NCBI RefSeq assembly: GCF_020037025.1
Contig: NZ_JAIQLH010000002.1
Span: 50,736 to 114,735 of the forward strand
DNA length: 64,000 nucleotides
Direction of reading: 5' to 3'
Source: Streptomyces huiliensis
GTDB lineage: Bacteria; Actinomycetota; Actinomycetes; Streptomycetales; Streptomycetaceae
Shown here: piece after piece, positions 34,284-43,084 of the stretch
How positions within the stretch are numbered: the stretch's first letter is position 1
Layout of the letters: every line of letters starts with the position of its first letter
Translations under genes and position numbers: made by a program
Notes under the pieces: generated by a model
Databases searched by the model: none
The model's input: the letters and a program-made list of their open reading frames with translations, nothing else
Told to the model about the DNA's origin: nothing

Positions 34284-34286
34284 CCC

Positions 34287-34314
34287 TAAAGCCGGGCGGT
34301 TTGTCTGCCGAAGG
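34287..34314 (+). promoter_or_regulatory. Sigma-WhiG-type promoter of whiI
   Basis: TAAA at 34287-34290, a 16-base spacer and GCCGAAGG at 34307-34314 closely follow the sigma-WhiG (FliA-like) pattern TAAA-N14-16-GCCGATAA. whiI is an established sigma-WhiG target in S. coelicolor, and the element lies about 80 bases upstream of the start. Confidence 0.75.
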
Positions 34315-34395
34315 GACTTGTGACCCTTCCCGTACGGATCGCCCCGGCTTACCCAAAAGTCGGCACCCGTCCCCGCCACTCCCTCTGGAGGCCTG

Positions 34396-35055
34396 GTGTC
34401 CGTTCTCCTTGAGCAACCTGCGAGCCTCGCCTACCGCCCGACGAAACCGACCGCCATGGTCGTCGTCGCCGACCCCCGCGTCCGCTCCACCGTCACCCGC
34501 CACCTGTGGGCGCTGGGGGTGCGGGACGTGATCGAGGCATCGTCCATCGCGGAGGCCCGGCCCCGCATCGGCAACCCGCGCGACATCTGCGTCGCCGACG
34601 TCCACCTCCCCGACGGCTCCGGCCTGACCCTGCTGTCCGAGACCCGCGCCGCGGGCTGGCCCAACGGGCTCGCCCTCTCCGCCGCCGACGACATCGGCGC
34701 CGTGCGCAACGCCCTCGCGGGCGGCGTCAAAGGCTATGTCGTCACCGGAACCCGTACCAACCTCGGAGTGCCCGGCCGTCCCGGGCTCTCCCCGATCGGC
34801 GCGGCGGCCGCGCGGATGCAGCGCCGGCCACCCGGCGCGCCCGGCCACCCCGGCGGCTACCGCGAGCTGTCCGGCCGTGAGGTCGAGGTCCTGCGGCTGG
34901 TTGCGGAGGGCCAGTCGAACAAGGCCATCGGCGTCTCCATGGGCCTCTCGGCACTCACCGTCAAGAGCCACCTCGCCCGCATCGCCCGCAAGCTGGGCAC
35001 CGGCGACCGGGCCGGAATGGTCGCCGTCGCCCTGCGCACCGGCATCATCCACTGA
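34396..35055 (+). CDS. whiI: Orphan response regulator WhiI (sporulation)
   Basis: A 219-residue two-domain regulator: a receiver-like domain (residues 20-125) and a LuxR-type helix-turn-helix at about 155-215 (ELSGREVEVLRLVAEGQSNK, LTVKSHLARIARKLG). The phosphorylation pocket is atypical: a single acidic residue in VVVADPRVRS instead of the usual pair, although Asp in CVADVHLPDG and Lys in VKGYV remain. This matches WhiI, an atypical orphan regulator that pairs with BldM to activate late sporulation genes. No sensor kinase is adjacent. GGAGG precedes the GTG start. The upstream sigma-WhiG-type promoter and the location next to rnd support the assignment. Confidence 0.9.
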   Translation: MSVLLEQPASLAYRPTKPTAMVVVADPRVRSTVTRHLWALGVRDVIEASSIAEARPRIGNPRDICVADVHLPDGSGLTLLSETRAAGWPNGLALSAADDIGAVRNALAGGVKGYVVTGTRTNLGVPGRPGLSPIGAAAARMQRRPPGAPGHPGGYRELSGREVEVLRLVAEGQSNKAIGVSMGLSALTVKSHLARIARKLGTGDRAGMVAVALRTGIIH

Positions 35056-35072
35056 CCGCACCCGCCGCCCAC

Positions 35073-35102
35073 GCCCGCCGACGGAACGTTCCGTCGGCGG
35101 GC
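35073..35102 (+). terminator. Perfect 15-bp palindromic hairpin after whiI
   Basis: Arms at 35073-35087 and 35088-35102 are perfectly complementary with no spacer (centre AACGTT), directly behind the whiI stop and followed by TTCC. A likely terminator before rnd. Confidence 0.65.
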
Positions 35103-35130
35103 TTCCGTCATCCCCGGATACCCTTGACCG

Positions 35131-36408
35131 GTGACCGACGCCCAAGAGACCGCAGCAGACCCACCACTGCGAACCACCGGGGGCGGCCCCCCGGACGACG
35201 TCGATTCGGCGCCGATCCCCCTGCTGGAACCACGTGAGGGCATCCCGCCGGTCGTCGCCGACCGCGATGCCCTGGCCGCCGTCGTCGCCGCCTTCGCCGG
35301 GGGCCGCGGGCCCGTCGCCGTCGACGCCGAGCGCGCGTCCGGCTACCGGTACGGACAGCGGGCCTACCTCGTCCAGCTCCGCCGCGAAGGGGCCGGCTCG
35401 GCCCTGATCGACCCCGTCGGCTGCCCCGACCTCTCCTCGCTCGGCGAGGCCATCGGGGACGCCGAGTGGGTGCTGCACGCCGCCACCCAGGACCTCCCCT
35501 GTCTCCGCGAGATAGGGATGGCCCCGGCCCGGCTCTTCGACACCGAGCTGGCCGGACGGCTCGCCGGGATCGCGCGGGTGGGGCTCGGCGCCATGGTCGA
35601 GAACGTCCTCGGCTACGCCCTGGAGAAGGGCCACTCGGCCGTCGACTGGTCCACCCGCCCGCTGCCCGAGCCCTGGCTGCGCTACGCCGCGCTCGACGTG
35701 GAGCTCCTCGTCGACCTGCGCAACGCGCTGGAGAAGGAGCTCGACCGGCAGGGCAAGCTGGAGTGGGCCCACCAGGAGTTCGACGCCATCGCCGCCGCGC
35801 CGCCCGCGCCGCCGCGCAAGGACCCCTGGCGGCGCACGTCCGGCATGCACAAGGTGCGCCGGCGCCGGCAGATGGCCGTCGTCCGCGAGCTGTGGACCGC
35901 GCGCGACCAGGTCGCGCAGAAGCGCGACGTCTCGCCGGGCAAGGTGCTCGGTGACGGGGCCATCATCGAGGCCGCGCTGAACATGCCGCCCAACGCGAAC
36001 GCGCTGGCCGCGCTGCCCGGCTTCGGGCCGCGCATGAGTCGGCGTCAGCTGGAGCAGTGGCAGGCGGCGGTGGACCGGGCACGGGCCGTGCCCGAGTCCG
36101 AACTCCCGCAGCCCGGGCAGCCGCTGACCGGGCCGCCTCCGCCGCGCGCCTGGGCGGACAAGGACCCCGTGGCGGCGGCGCGGCTGTCCGCGGCGCGGGC
36201 GGCGGTGTCGGAGCTGGCGGAACGGCTGACGATGCCTCAGGAGAATCTGATGACGCCGGATACGGTGCGGCGGGTTTGCTGGGAGCCGCCGTCTTCCATC
36301 GACGCGGACTCGGTCGCCGCTGCCCTGGCTGCGCACGGTGCGCGGCCCTGGCAGGTCGAGCAGGTGACGCCGGTCCTGGTGCGGGCCCTGCGGGAGGCTT
36401 CTGCCTGA
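35131..36408 (+). CDS. rnd: Ribonuclease D
   Basis: A 425-residue 3'-5' exoribonuclease of the DEDD family. VAVDAERASGYRYGQRAYLVQ holds the first Asp-Glu pair, the Asp of motif II is in VLHAATQDLPCL, and YAALDVELLVDLR carries motif III with Tyr and Asp. An HRDC domain follows at about residues 235-320 (MAVVRELWTARDQVAQKRDVSPGKVL). It trims structured RNAs such as tRNA precursors. The GTG start has no clear ribosome-binding site. Confidence 0.93.
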   Translation: MTDAQETAADPPLRTTGGGPPDDVDSAPIPLLEPREGIPPVVADRDALAAVVAAFAGGRGPVAVDAERASGYRYGQRAYLVQLRREGAGSALIDPVGCPDLSSLGEAIGDAEWVLHAATQDLPCLREIGMAPARLFDTELAGRLAGIARVGLGAMVENVLGYALEKGHSAVDWSTRPLPEPWLRYAALDVELLVDLRNALEKELDRQGKLEWAHQEFDAIAAAPPAPPRKDPWRRTSGMHKVRRRRQMAVVRELWTARDQVAQKRDVSPGKVLGDGAIIEAALNMPPNANALAALPGFGPRMSRRQLEQWQAAVDRARAVPESELPQPGQPLTGPPPPRAWADKDPVAAARLSAARAAVSELAERLTMPQENLMTPDTVRRVCWEPPSSIDADSVAAALAAHGARPWQVEQVTPVLVRALREASA

Positions 36409-36409
36409 G

Positions 36410-36634
36410 GGGGGTGCCCCGGCCCCTCCCCCAGAGGGGGTACCCCCACTTTCACCGTTTCTTGCGGGGGCCAGCCCCCGCACCCCCGAAACCGCGCTCC
36501 GCGCGGTTGTCCTCAAACGCCGGACGGGCTGGATTCAGCCCGTCCGGCGTTTGAGGACGAGCGGCGAAGCCGCGATCACGGGGGTCTGGGGGCTTGCCCC
36601 CAGGAATCGGCGAAGGGGCGGGACCGGGGCACAA
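36410..36634. repeat. Large palindromic intergenic repeat, copy A, with a 20-bp hairpin
   Basis: The stretch between rnd and fadA starts with GGGTGCCCCGGCCCC just after the rnd stop and ends with GGGACCGGGGCAC, so it is roughly palindromic overall. At its centre a perfect 20-bp stem (36511-36530 with 36537-36556) encloses the loop GGATTC and should act as a strong terminator. A second copy is at 50300-50520 and a fragment is at 43044-43084. Confidence 0.85.
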
Positions 36635-36780
36635 CCCACCAGATGTGACCTTCGCCGCTCCCGCCGGAGGGGCTGTGCAGCTTGGTTACCCGTAAGTAGC
36701 ATGAGGTTGTCAGCCCGCACCGCGGCGGAGCCGTATCGGCATGCCCGCGCGCAGCGATCCGCACCTGGAGGAGAGCCAAC

Positions 36781-37998
36781 GTGCCTCGTACCGCTAGGGA
36801 CGTCGTTTTCGTCGACGGCGTCCGCACCCCGTTCGGCAAGGCGGGCCCGAAGGGCATCTACCACGAGACCCGCGCCGACGACCTCGTCATCAAGTGCATC
36901 CGTGAGCTGCTGCGCCGGAACCCGAACCTGGACCCCGCCAAGATCGACGAGGTCGCCATCGCCGCGACCACGCAGATCGGCGACCAGGGCCTGACCCTGG
37001 GGCGTACGGCCGGGATGCTCGCGGGTCTGCCGCAGACCGTGCCCGGCATGTCCATCGACCGGATGTGCGCCGGTGCCATGACCGCCGTGACGACCGTCGC
37101 CGGCGGCGTGTCCTTCGGCGCGTACGACATCGCCCTCGCCGGCGGTGTCGAGCACATGGGCCGCCACCCGATGGGCGAGGGCGTCGACCCCAACCCGCGC
37201 TTCCTCTCGGAGAAGCTGGTCGACGAGTCCGCCCTGGTCATGGGGATGACGGCGGAGAACCTGCACGACCGCTACCCGCACCTCACCAAGGAGCGCGCGG
37301 ACGCCTACGCGGTCCGCAGCCAGGAGAAGGCCGCCAAGGCGTACGCCGACGGCAAGATCCAGGCCGACCTCGTGCCGATCTCCGTGCGCCGCACCACGCC
37401 CGAGGGCGGGGAGCTGGGCTGGGGCCTGGTCACGGCCGACGAGCCGATGCGCCCGGGCACCACGATGGAGGGCCTGGCCAACCTCAAGACGCCGTTCCGC
37501 CCGCACGGCCGGGTCACCCCGGGCAACGCCTCGGGCCTCAACGACGGCGCCACGGCCTCGCTGATCGCCGCCGAGGACGTGGCGCGCGAGCTGGGCCTGC
37601 CGGTCCGGATGCGCCTCGTCTCGTACGCCTTCGTCGGCGTCGAGCCCGAGGTCATGGGCTACGGCCCGATCCCGGCGACCGAGAAGGCCCTCGCCAAGGC
37701 CGGCCTGTCGATCGACGACATCGGCCTGTTCGAGCTCAACGAGGCGTACGCCGTGCAGGTGCTCGCGCTCCTGGACCACTACGGCATCGCGGACGACGAC
37801 CCGCGCGTCAACCAGTACGGCGGCGCCATCGCGTTCGGCCACCCGCTGGCCTCGTCCGGCGTCCGCCTGATGACCCAGCTGGCCCGGCAGTTCGAGGAGC
37901 AGCCGCACGTCCGCTACGGCCTCACCTCGATGTGTGTCGGCCTCGGCATGGGCGGCACGGTCATCTGGGAGAACCCGCACTTCGAGGGGGACAAGTGA
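36781..37998 (+). CDS. fadA: Acetyl-CoA C-acyltransferase, beta-oxidation thiolase
   Basis: A 405-residue thiolase: catalytic cysteine in IDRMCAGAMTAV, LFELNEAYAVQ, GGAIAFGHPLASSGVRL and MCVGLGMGGT at the end. It cleaves 3-ketoacyl-CoA with CoA in fatty acid beta-oxidation. The C-terminal GHPLASSG in place of GHPLGCSG is typical of the actinobacterial FadA clade. GGAGGAGAG precedes the GTG start. The stop overlaps the fadB start, so the two subunits of the oxidation complex are coupled. Confidence 0.93.
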   Translation: MPRTARDVVFVDGVRTPFGKAGPKGIYHETRADDLVIKCIRELLRRNPNLDPAKIDEVAIAATTQIGDQGLTLGRTAGMLAGLPQTVPGMSIDRMCAGAMTAVTTVAGGVSFGAYDIALAGGVEHMGRHPMGEGVDPNPRFLSEKLVDESALVMGMTAENLHDRYPHLTKERADAYAVRSQEKAAKAYADGKIQADLVPISVRRTTPEGGELGWGLVTADEPMRPGTTMEGLANLKTPFRPHGRVTPGNASGLNDGATASLIAAEDVARELGLPVRMRLVSYAFVGVEPEVMGYGPIPATEKALAKAGLSIDDIGLFELNEAYAVQVLALLDHYGIADDDPRVNQYGGAIAFGHPLASSGVRLMTQLARQFEEQPHVRYGLTSMCVGLGMGGTVIWENPHFEGDK

Positions 37999-40124
37999 GC
38001 ACCACCACCGAACTGTTGAAGGGTGCGGCCGAGCTGTTCCCCGGCGAGGTCGTCACGCAGGCGCACGTGCGCCACTTCGACCTCCCGCTGGGTGCCGGCA
38101 CGTTCGCGCTGATCACGCTGGACAACGGCCTGGACCACACCAAGCCGACCACCTTCGGCCCGCAGTCGCTGGCCAACCTCGACGCGGCGATCGACCAGGT
38201 CGAGGCGGAGGCCAAGGCCGGGAAGATCGTCGGCGTCGGCGTCACCGGCAAGCCGTTCATCTTCGCCGTCGGCGCCGACCTCAAGGGCGTCGAGCTGCTG
38301 AAGACCCGCGAGGACGCGCTGGCCATCGGCAAGGGCGGCCACGACGTCTTCAAGCGGCTGTCGTCGCTGGCCGTGCCCACCTTCGCGTACTACAACGGCG
38401 CGGCGATGGGCGGCGGCGTCGAGGTCGGGCTGCACTGCTCGTACCGGACGGTGTCCAAGGCGATCCCGGCCTTCTCGCTGCCCGAGGTCTTCCTCGGCCT
38501 GCTGCCCGGCTGGGGCGGCTGCGTGCTGCTGCCGAACCTCATCGGCGCGGACCGCGCGGTCTCCGTGATCGTCGAGAACTCCCTCAACCAGAACCGGCAG
38601 CTCAAGGGCAAGCAGGTCTTCGAGCTCGGCATCGCCGACGCGATCTTCGAGGGCGCGGACTTCCTGGAGCAGTCGCTGGCCTGGACCGCCGCCGTCCTCA
38701 AGGGCGAGCTCCAGGTCTCCCGCCCCGAGGTGGACCGCGGCGAGGCGTGGGACGCGGCCGTCGAGCGCGGCCGGGCCTTCGCCGACTCCAAGGTGCACGG
38801 CGCCGCCCCCGCCGCCTACCGCGCGCTGGAGATCATCTCCGCGGCGAAGAACGGCGACCTGCGCCAGGGCTTCGACGCCGAGAGCGAGGCGCTGGCCGAC
38901 CTCATCATGGGCGAGGAGCTGCGCAGCGGCATCTACGCCTTCAACCTGGTGCAGAAGCGTGGCAAGCGCCCGGCCGGCGCGCCGGACAAGTCGCTGGCCC
39001 GCCCGGTCACCAAGGTGGGCGTCGTCGGCGCCGGCCTGATGGCCTCCCAGCTGGCGCTGCTGTTCGCCCGCCGCCTGGAGGTGCCGGTCGTCATGACCGA
39101 CATCGACCAGGAGCGCGTCGACAAGGGCGTGAAGTACGTCCACGACCAGATCGACATGCTGCTGCTCAAGGGCCGCGTCAACCAGGACAAGGCCAACCGC
39201 CTCAAGGCCGCGGTGACGGGCTCCCTCGACAAGGCCGCCGCCTTCGGCGACGCGGACTTCGTCATCGAGGCCGTCTTCGAGGAGATGGGCGTCAAGCAGC
39301 AGGTGTTCGCCGAGGTCGAGGCGGTCGTGCCGGAGCACACCATCCTCGCCACCAACACCTCCTCGCTGTCCGTCAGCGAGATGGCGTCGAAGCTGAAGCA
39401 CCCCGAGCGGGTCGTCGGCTTCCACTTCTTCAACCCGGTCGCGATCCTGCCGCTGCTGGAGATCGTGCGCGGCGAGCGGACCGACGACGCGGCGCTGGCC
39501 ACCGCGTTCGGCGTGGCCAAGAAGCTGAAGAAGACCGCGGTGCTGGTGAAGGACGCCCCGGCGTTCGTCGTCAACCGCATCCTGGTCCGCTTCATGGGCG
39601 AGATCCAGAACGCCATCGACGAGGGCACCCCGGTCGCCGTCGCCGAGAAGGCCGTCGAGCCGCTCGGGCTGCCGATGTCGCCGCTGGTGCTGCTGGAGCT
39701 GGTCGGTCCGGCGATCGGTCTGCACGTCTCCGAGACGCTGGCCGGCGCGTTCCCCGACCGCTTCAAGGTCTCCCCCAACCTGGCCGCCCTGGTCAAGGCG
39801 GGCAAGCGCGGCTTCTACGTCCACGACTCCGGCAAGCCGGAGCTGGACCCCGAGGTCGTCGCCCTCCTCAAGCAGGGCGACACCGTCCTGACGGAGGAGC
39901 AGGTGCGCGCCCGCGTCCTGGAGGGTGTGGCGCAGGAGATCGGCCTCATGCTGGCCGAGGGGGTCGTGGCGGAGGCTCAGGACATCGACCTGTGCCTCAT
40001 CACCGGGGCCGGCTGGCCCTTCCACCTGGGCGGCGTCACGCCGTACCTGGACCGTGAGGGCGTCTCCGAGCGCGTCAACGGCAAGCGGTTCCTGGAGCCG
40101 GGCGTCGCGAGCGTGCCGGCGTAA
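37995..40124 (+). CDS. fadB: Multifunctional enoyl-CoA hydratase/3-hydroxyacyl-CoA dehydrogenase
   Basis: A 709-residue fusion. The N-terminal crotonase domain (residues 1-200) includes FIFAVGADLKGVELL and NGAAMGGGVEVGLHC with the oxyanion glycines and PEVFLGLLPGWGG. The dehydrogenase half begins at about residue 335 with VGVVGAGLMASQLALLFARR (NAD-binding), followed by NTSSLSVSEMA, VVGFHFFNPV with the catalytic His, and two C-terminal helical domains. It hydrates and then oxidises enoyl-CoA for FadA. The GTG start overlaps the fadA stop and follows GAGGGGG. Confidence 0.94.
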   Translation: MSTTTELLKGAAELFPGEVVTQAHVRHFDLPLGAGTFALITLDNGLDHTKPTTFGPQSLANLDAAIDQVEAEAKAGKIVGVGVTGKPFIFAVGADLKGVELLKTREDALAIGKGGHDVFKRLSSLAVPTFAYYNGAAMGGGVEVGLHCSYRTVSKAIPAFSLPEVFLGLLPGWGGCVLLPNLIGADRAVSVIVENSLNQNRQLKGKQVFELGIADAIFEGADFLEQSLAWTAAVLKGELQVSRPEVDRGEAWDAAVERGRAFADSKVHGAAPAAYRALEIISAAKNGDLRQGFDAESEALADLIMGEELRSGIYAFNLVQKRGKRPAGAPDKSLARPVTKVGVVGAGLMASQLALLFARRLEVPVVMTDIDQERVDKGVKYVHDQIDMLLLKGRVNQDKANRLKAAVTGSLDKAAAFGDADFVIEAVFEEMGVKQQVFAEVEAVVPEHTILATNTSSLSVSEMASKLKHPERVVGFHFFNPVAILPLLEIVRGERTDDAALATAFGVAKKLKKTAVLVKDAPAFVVNRILVRFMGEIQNAIDEGTPVAVAEKAVEPLGLPMSPLVLLELVGPAIGLHVSETLAGAFPDRFKVSPNLAALVKAGKRGFYVHDSGKPELDPEVVALLKQGDTVLTEEQVRARVLEGVAQEIGLMLAEGVVAEAQDIDLCLITGAGWPFHLGGVTPYLDREGVSERVNGKRFLEPGVASVPA

Positions 40125-40148
40125 CAACGGCCCGGAGCGACAACGCCT

Positions 40149-40179
40149 GGGGCCGTGCGGACAGCGTCCGCGCGGCCCC
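40149..40179 (+). terminator. Hairpin terminator after fadB
   Basis: Outer arms GGGGCCG (40149-40155) and CGGCCCC (40173-40179) with an inner GCGGAC/GTCCGC stem, followed by TTG-rich sequence. Confidence 0.6.
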
Positions 40180-40430
40180 TTGCCGTACCTTGCCGTACCC
40201 CTTGTCGTGCCCGGCTCCCGCACGGGCGGTAATTCCGTGGCCGTGGATCTCCGCCCTTGTTACCCTTCTTCCCGCGGGGCGGCTCCGGAACGTGCTTCCT
40301 TCTCTCTTCTCTGACGCCAGTGCGTTCGCTTCCCGCCCCGCCACCGACTTCTTTGTTTTCCGGCACCCCCGGCACCGGCCGGGCGGTGCCGTGTCATTTC
40401 CGGCGCGCTCGCCGGTGGGGGAGGAGCACG

Positions 40431-42989
40431 ATGACGGCGTCCACCACGTCCGGAACCACCGGCGACGGCCGGAGCCTTGCCGCCGTGCTGCTGTCCCGGC
40501 GCGGCGTCGTCCACCTGCCCGCCGCGTCGGGCACCCGGCCGGCGCCGGGGGACGCGGTCGCCCTGCTGGAAGCCGACCTGCTGGACCGCGGCCACCTGCT
40601 CTCCGCCGGGCTCCGGCAGGCCCTGTCGCTGCTGGACGCCCCGACCCTGGCCGCCGAGGGCCGTGCCCTGCTGCGGGACGTCGACCACGCTTTGGGCGCG
40701 AACGTCGCCCACACCCCGCTGTTCCACGGGTTCCCGGACACGACGCCCGACGACGGGCTCGTCTTCTGGGTCGACCGCGTCCTCACCCTGCTGTGCCAGT
40801 CGCCGCACCGGCCGTGCGTGCTGTGCGGCACCGAGGGCACCGTGCACGCCGTCGCCCCGTGCGCGCACCTCGTGTGCCGGGCGTGCTTCGACGGCGCCGA
40901 GTTCGCCGCCTGCCCCGTCTGCCGCCGCCGCGTCGCGGCCGACGAGCCCTTCCTGCTCCCCAAGACCCCGCGCCCGGCGGGCGGCGCCGAGCGCGCCCTC
41001 CCCGAGCGGCTGCGCGTCCTGGCCCACGGCGGCGACCCCGACGCCCGCGACGCGGCCGCCCGCGAGGAACTCAACCGTCTGCTCGCCCGCACCGGCGCCC
41101 TCTCCCCCCAGGACGCCGACGATCTGGACGTCCTCCTGGCCACCCGGGACCGCGCCACGCTCGACTGGCTCCCGGGGGACGTCCCGGGCCGGGAGACCAA
41201 GGCCCGCCTCCTGGCCTGGCTCCTCGCCGACCCCGCCGCCCTCCCAGTCGTGCTGCCCGCGGCCACCGCCCTCCTCACCACCGCGACGGATGTCCTCCGG
41301 CTGCTCGTCGTCCGCTCCGGGGGCGACGCGGGCCTGGTCGACGTCCCGCGCTTCGGTCCCGTCCCGCGCCCGCTGCGCCGTGCGTTGCTCTCCGTCCTCG
41401 ACGGCCTCGACCCGGTGCTGGTGGCCGAGGACATGCGACGCCACAAGACGGCGTGGAAGCACGCCGCGGAGCGGCTGCACCCCTTCGAGCAGGCGGCGCG
41501 CCACCCGCGGGCGGCCCTCGCCTTCGCGGCCCTGCGCGGCTTCCGGCTCTCCGACGACCGCCTGTCCCGGCTGCTCCGCGCCACGGCGGCAGGCGGGCTC
41601 GGGAACGTGGTGGCCCTGCCTCTCTGGGCGTCCCGTGTGGAGAGCGCGCTCGCCGCCGGGGACGCCCCCGCCGCCCTGGCGCTGCTCACCCGGCGGCCGG
41701 GAGAGCTGGTACGCCGGCTCGACTATCTGCTGCGGCTGGCGTCCGACCCGGACGTCGTGCTGTCCGCCCTCGGCCCGGCGGCGGCCCGGGTCTCCCCCGC
41801 CGTGCTGCTGTCGGCGCTCGGCGCACTCCGTGTCCGGGCGGCCGAGGGCCGGGACCGGGTGTTCTTCCCCAAGGGCGGCACCGCGAAGGCGCACATCGTC
41901 CCCGACGAGCGTCCCGCGCTGCCCGCCGACGTGGTCGCCCGCACCGTGGACGTCCTGACCGGCGAAGTGCTGCGCCGCGCCGGCACCCTGCCGCCGGTCG
42001 AGGCCGCGGTCGTCGACGCCACGCTCGACGGCGTGACCGCCCCCTTCACCGAACGCACGGCCTCCCGCGCCCTGGTGACGCTCCCCCGCGGCAGCGAACT
42101 CCCCGTGCCCGACGGACGGACGCTGCGCCTCTTCCTGCACTGGACCGAGAGCGCGGCCTCCGGCAGGACCGACCTGGACCTGTCCACCGCGATGTACGAC
42201 GCCTCCTGGCGGCACATCGGTACCTGCGACTACACCAACCTGCGGTTCCGCGGCTCCGCCGCCGTCCACTCCGGCGACCTCACCAGCGCGCCGCCCCCGG
42301 ACGGTGCGAGCGAGTTCGTCGACCTGGACCTGGACGAGCTGGCCGAGACCGGCGTGCGGTACGTCGTCGCCGTCGTCTTCTCCTACAACAGCGTGCCCTT
42401 CGAGGACCTCGCCGAGGGATTCGCCGGGCTCATGGTCCGCGACGAGCCCGGCGGCAAGGGGCAGGTGTTCGACCCGCGCCAGGTCGAGCAGCGCTTCGAC
42501 CTCACGGGACGGTCCCGCGCCTGCGTACCGCTGGTGGTGGACGTGGCGGACCGCACGATGCGCTGGCTGGACATCGCCAAGGGCGTCACCGGTACGCATC
42601 ACGCGGTGCACCGGCACGCCGACGATCTGGCGCTGCTCGGACGGGGGCTCACCGGGCTCTTCGACTCCGGCGCCCGGGTGGGGCTCGGGGAGCTCGCGCG
42701 TCTGCACGCGGCGGCTCGGGCCCGTGTCGTCGTGGTACGGCGCGAGGACGGGTCGCGGCGTAGTCACCGGCGGCGGGCCGGGGAGGACGCCGCGGACTTC
42801 GCTCGGCGGATCGGGTCCGCCGATGTGGACGCGCTCGTCGACGAACCTGCGCCCGGGCTGGCGTTCCTCTACCACGGGGATGTGGAAGTGGCGCCTGGTG
42901 CGGAGGTGTTCGCCCTGCACCCGCGGGGTCTGGAGGCGGATTCCTTGCGGCTGGTGACGGCTGCGGATGTGGTCGCCGCGCTGGGTTAG
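40431..42989 (+). CDS. RING-finger and TerD-like protein (MXAN_6230/SCO0854 type)
   Basis: An 852-residue protein with a complete RING-HC zinc-finger pattern at residues 129-164: C129-x2-C132-x11-C144-x-H146-x2-C149-x2-C152-x8-C161-x2-C164. A long helical region with repeated HEAT/TPR-like helices (about 190-480) follows. A TerD/tellurium-resistance-like beta domain sits at about 560-740 (LFLHWTESAASGRTDLDLST, CDYTNL, EFVDLDLDEL, VVAVVFSYNSVPFEDL). GGGGGAGGAG precedes the ATG. It matches the bacterial family with RING domains described in Myxococcus and Streptomyces. Prokaryotic RING proteins may bind or ligate small modifiers, and TerD domains occur in phage-defence and stress operons. No ubiquitin-like gene is adjacent. 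Confidence 0.8.
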   Translation: MTASTTSGTTGDGRSLAAVLLSRRGVVHLPAASGTRPAPGDAVALLEADLLDRGHLLSAGLRQALSLLDAPTLAAEGRALLRDVDHALGANVAHTPLFHGFPDTTPDDGLVFWVDRVLTLLCQSPHRPCVLCGTEGTVHAVAPCAHLVCRACFDGAEFAACPVCRRRVAADEPFLLPKTPRPAGGAERALPERLRVLAHGGDPDARDAAAREELNRLLARTGALSPQDADDLDVLLATRDRATLDWLPGDVPGRETKARLLAWLLADPAALPVVLPAATALLTTATDVLRLLVVRSGGDAGLVDVPRFGPVPRPLRRALLSVLDGLDPVLVAEDMRRHKTAWKHAAERLHPFEQAARHPRAALAFAALRGFRLSDDRLSRLLRATAAGGLGNVVALPLWASRVESALAAGDAPAALALLTRRPGELVRRLDYLLRLASDPDVVLSALGPAAARVSPAVLLSALGALRVRAAEGRDRVFFPKGGTAKAHIVPDERPALPADVVARTVDVLTGEVLRRAGTLPPVEAAVVDATLDGVTAPFTERTASRALVTLPRGSELPVPDGRTLRLFLHWTESAASGRTDLDLSTAMYDASWRHIGTCDYTNLRFRGSAAVHSGDLTSAPPPDGASEFVDLDLDELAETGVRYVVAVVFSYNSVPFEDLAEGFAGLMVRDEPGGKGQVFDPRQVEQRFDLTGRSRACVPLVVDVADRTMRWLDIAKGVTGTHHAVHRHADDLALLGRGLTGLFDSGARVGLGELARLHAAARARVVVVRREDGSRRSHRRRAGEDAADFARRIGSADVDALVDEPAPGLAFLYHGDVEVAPGAEVFALHPRGLEADSLRLVTAADVVAALG

Positions 42990-43043
42990 GGTCCCCTGAA
43001 GCGCGGTGCGCTTCGGGGCGCGGGGGATGACCCCGCGGAAGCG

Positions 43044-43084
43044 GTGAAGGGCGGGACCGGGGCACCGCCCGCCGCAGGCGCTAC
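43044..43084. repeat. Intergenic repeat, fragment C
   Basis: GGGACCGGGGCACCGCCC and the following bases up to GGCGCTAC are nearly identical to the right end of copy B (50487-50521). The TAG stop of the leftward gene at 43081 lies at the end of the repeat, as in copy B. Confidence 0.75.
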
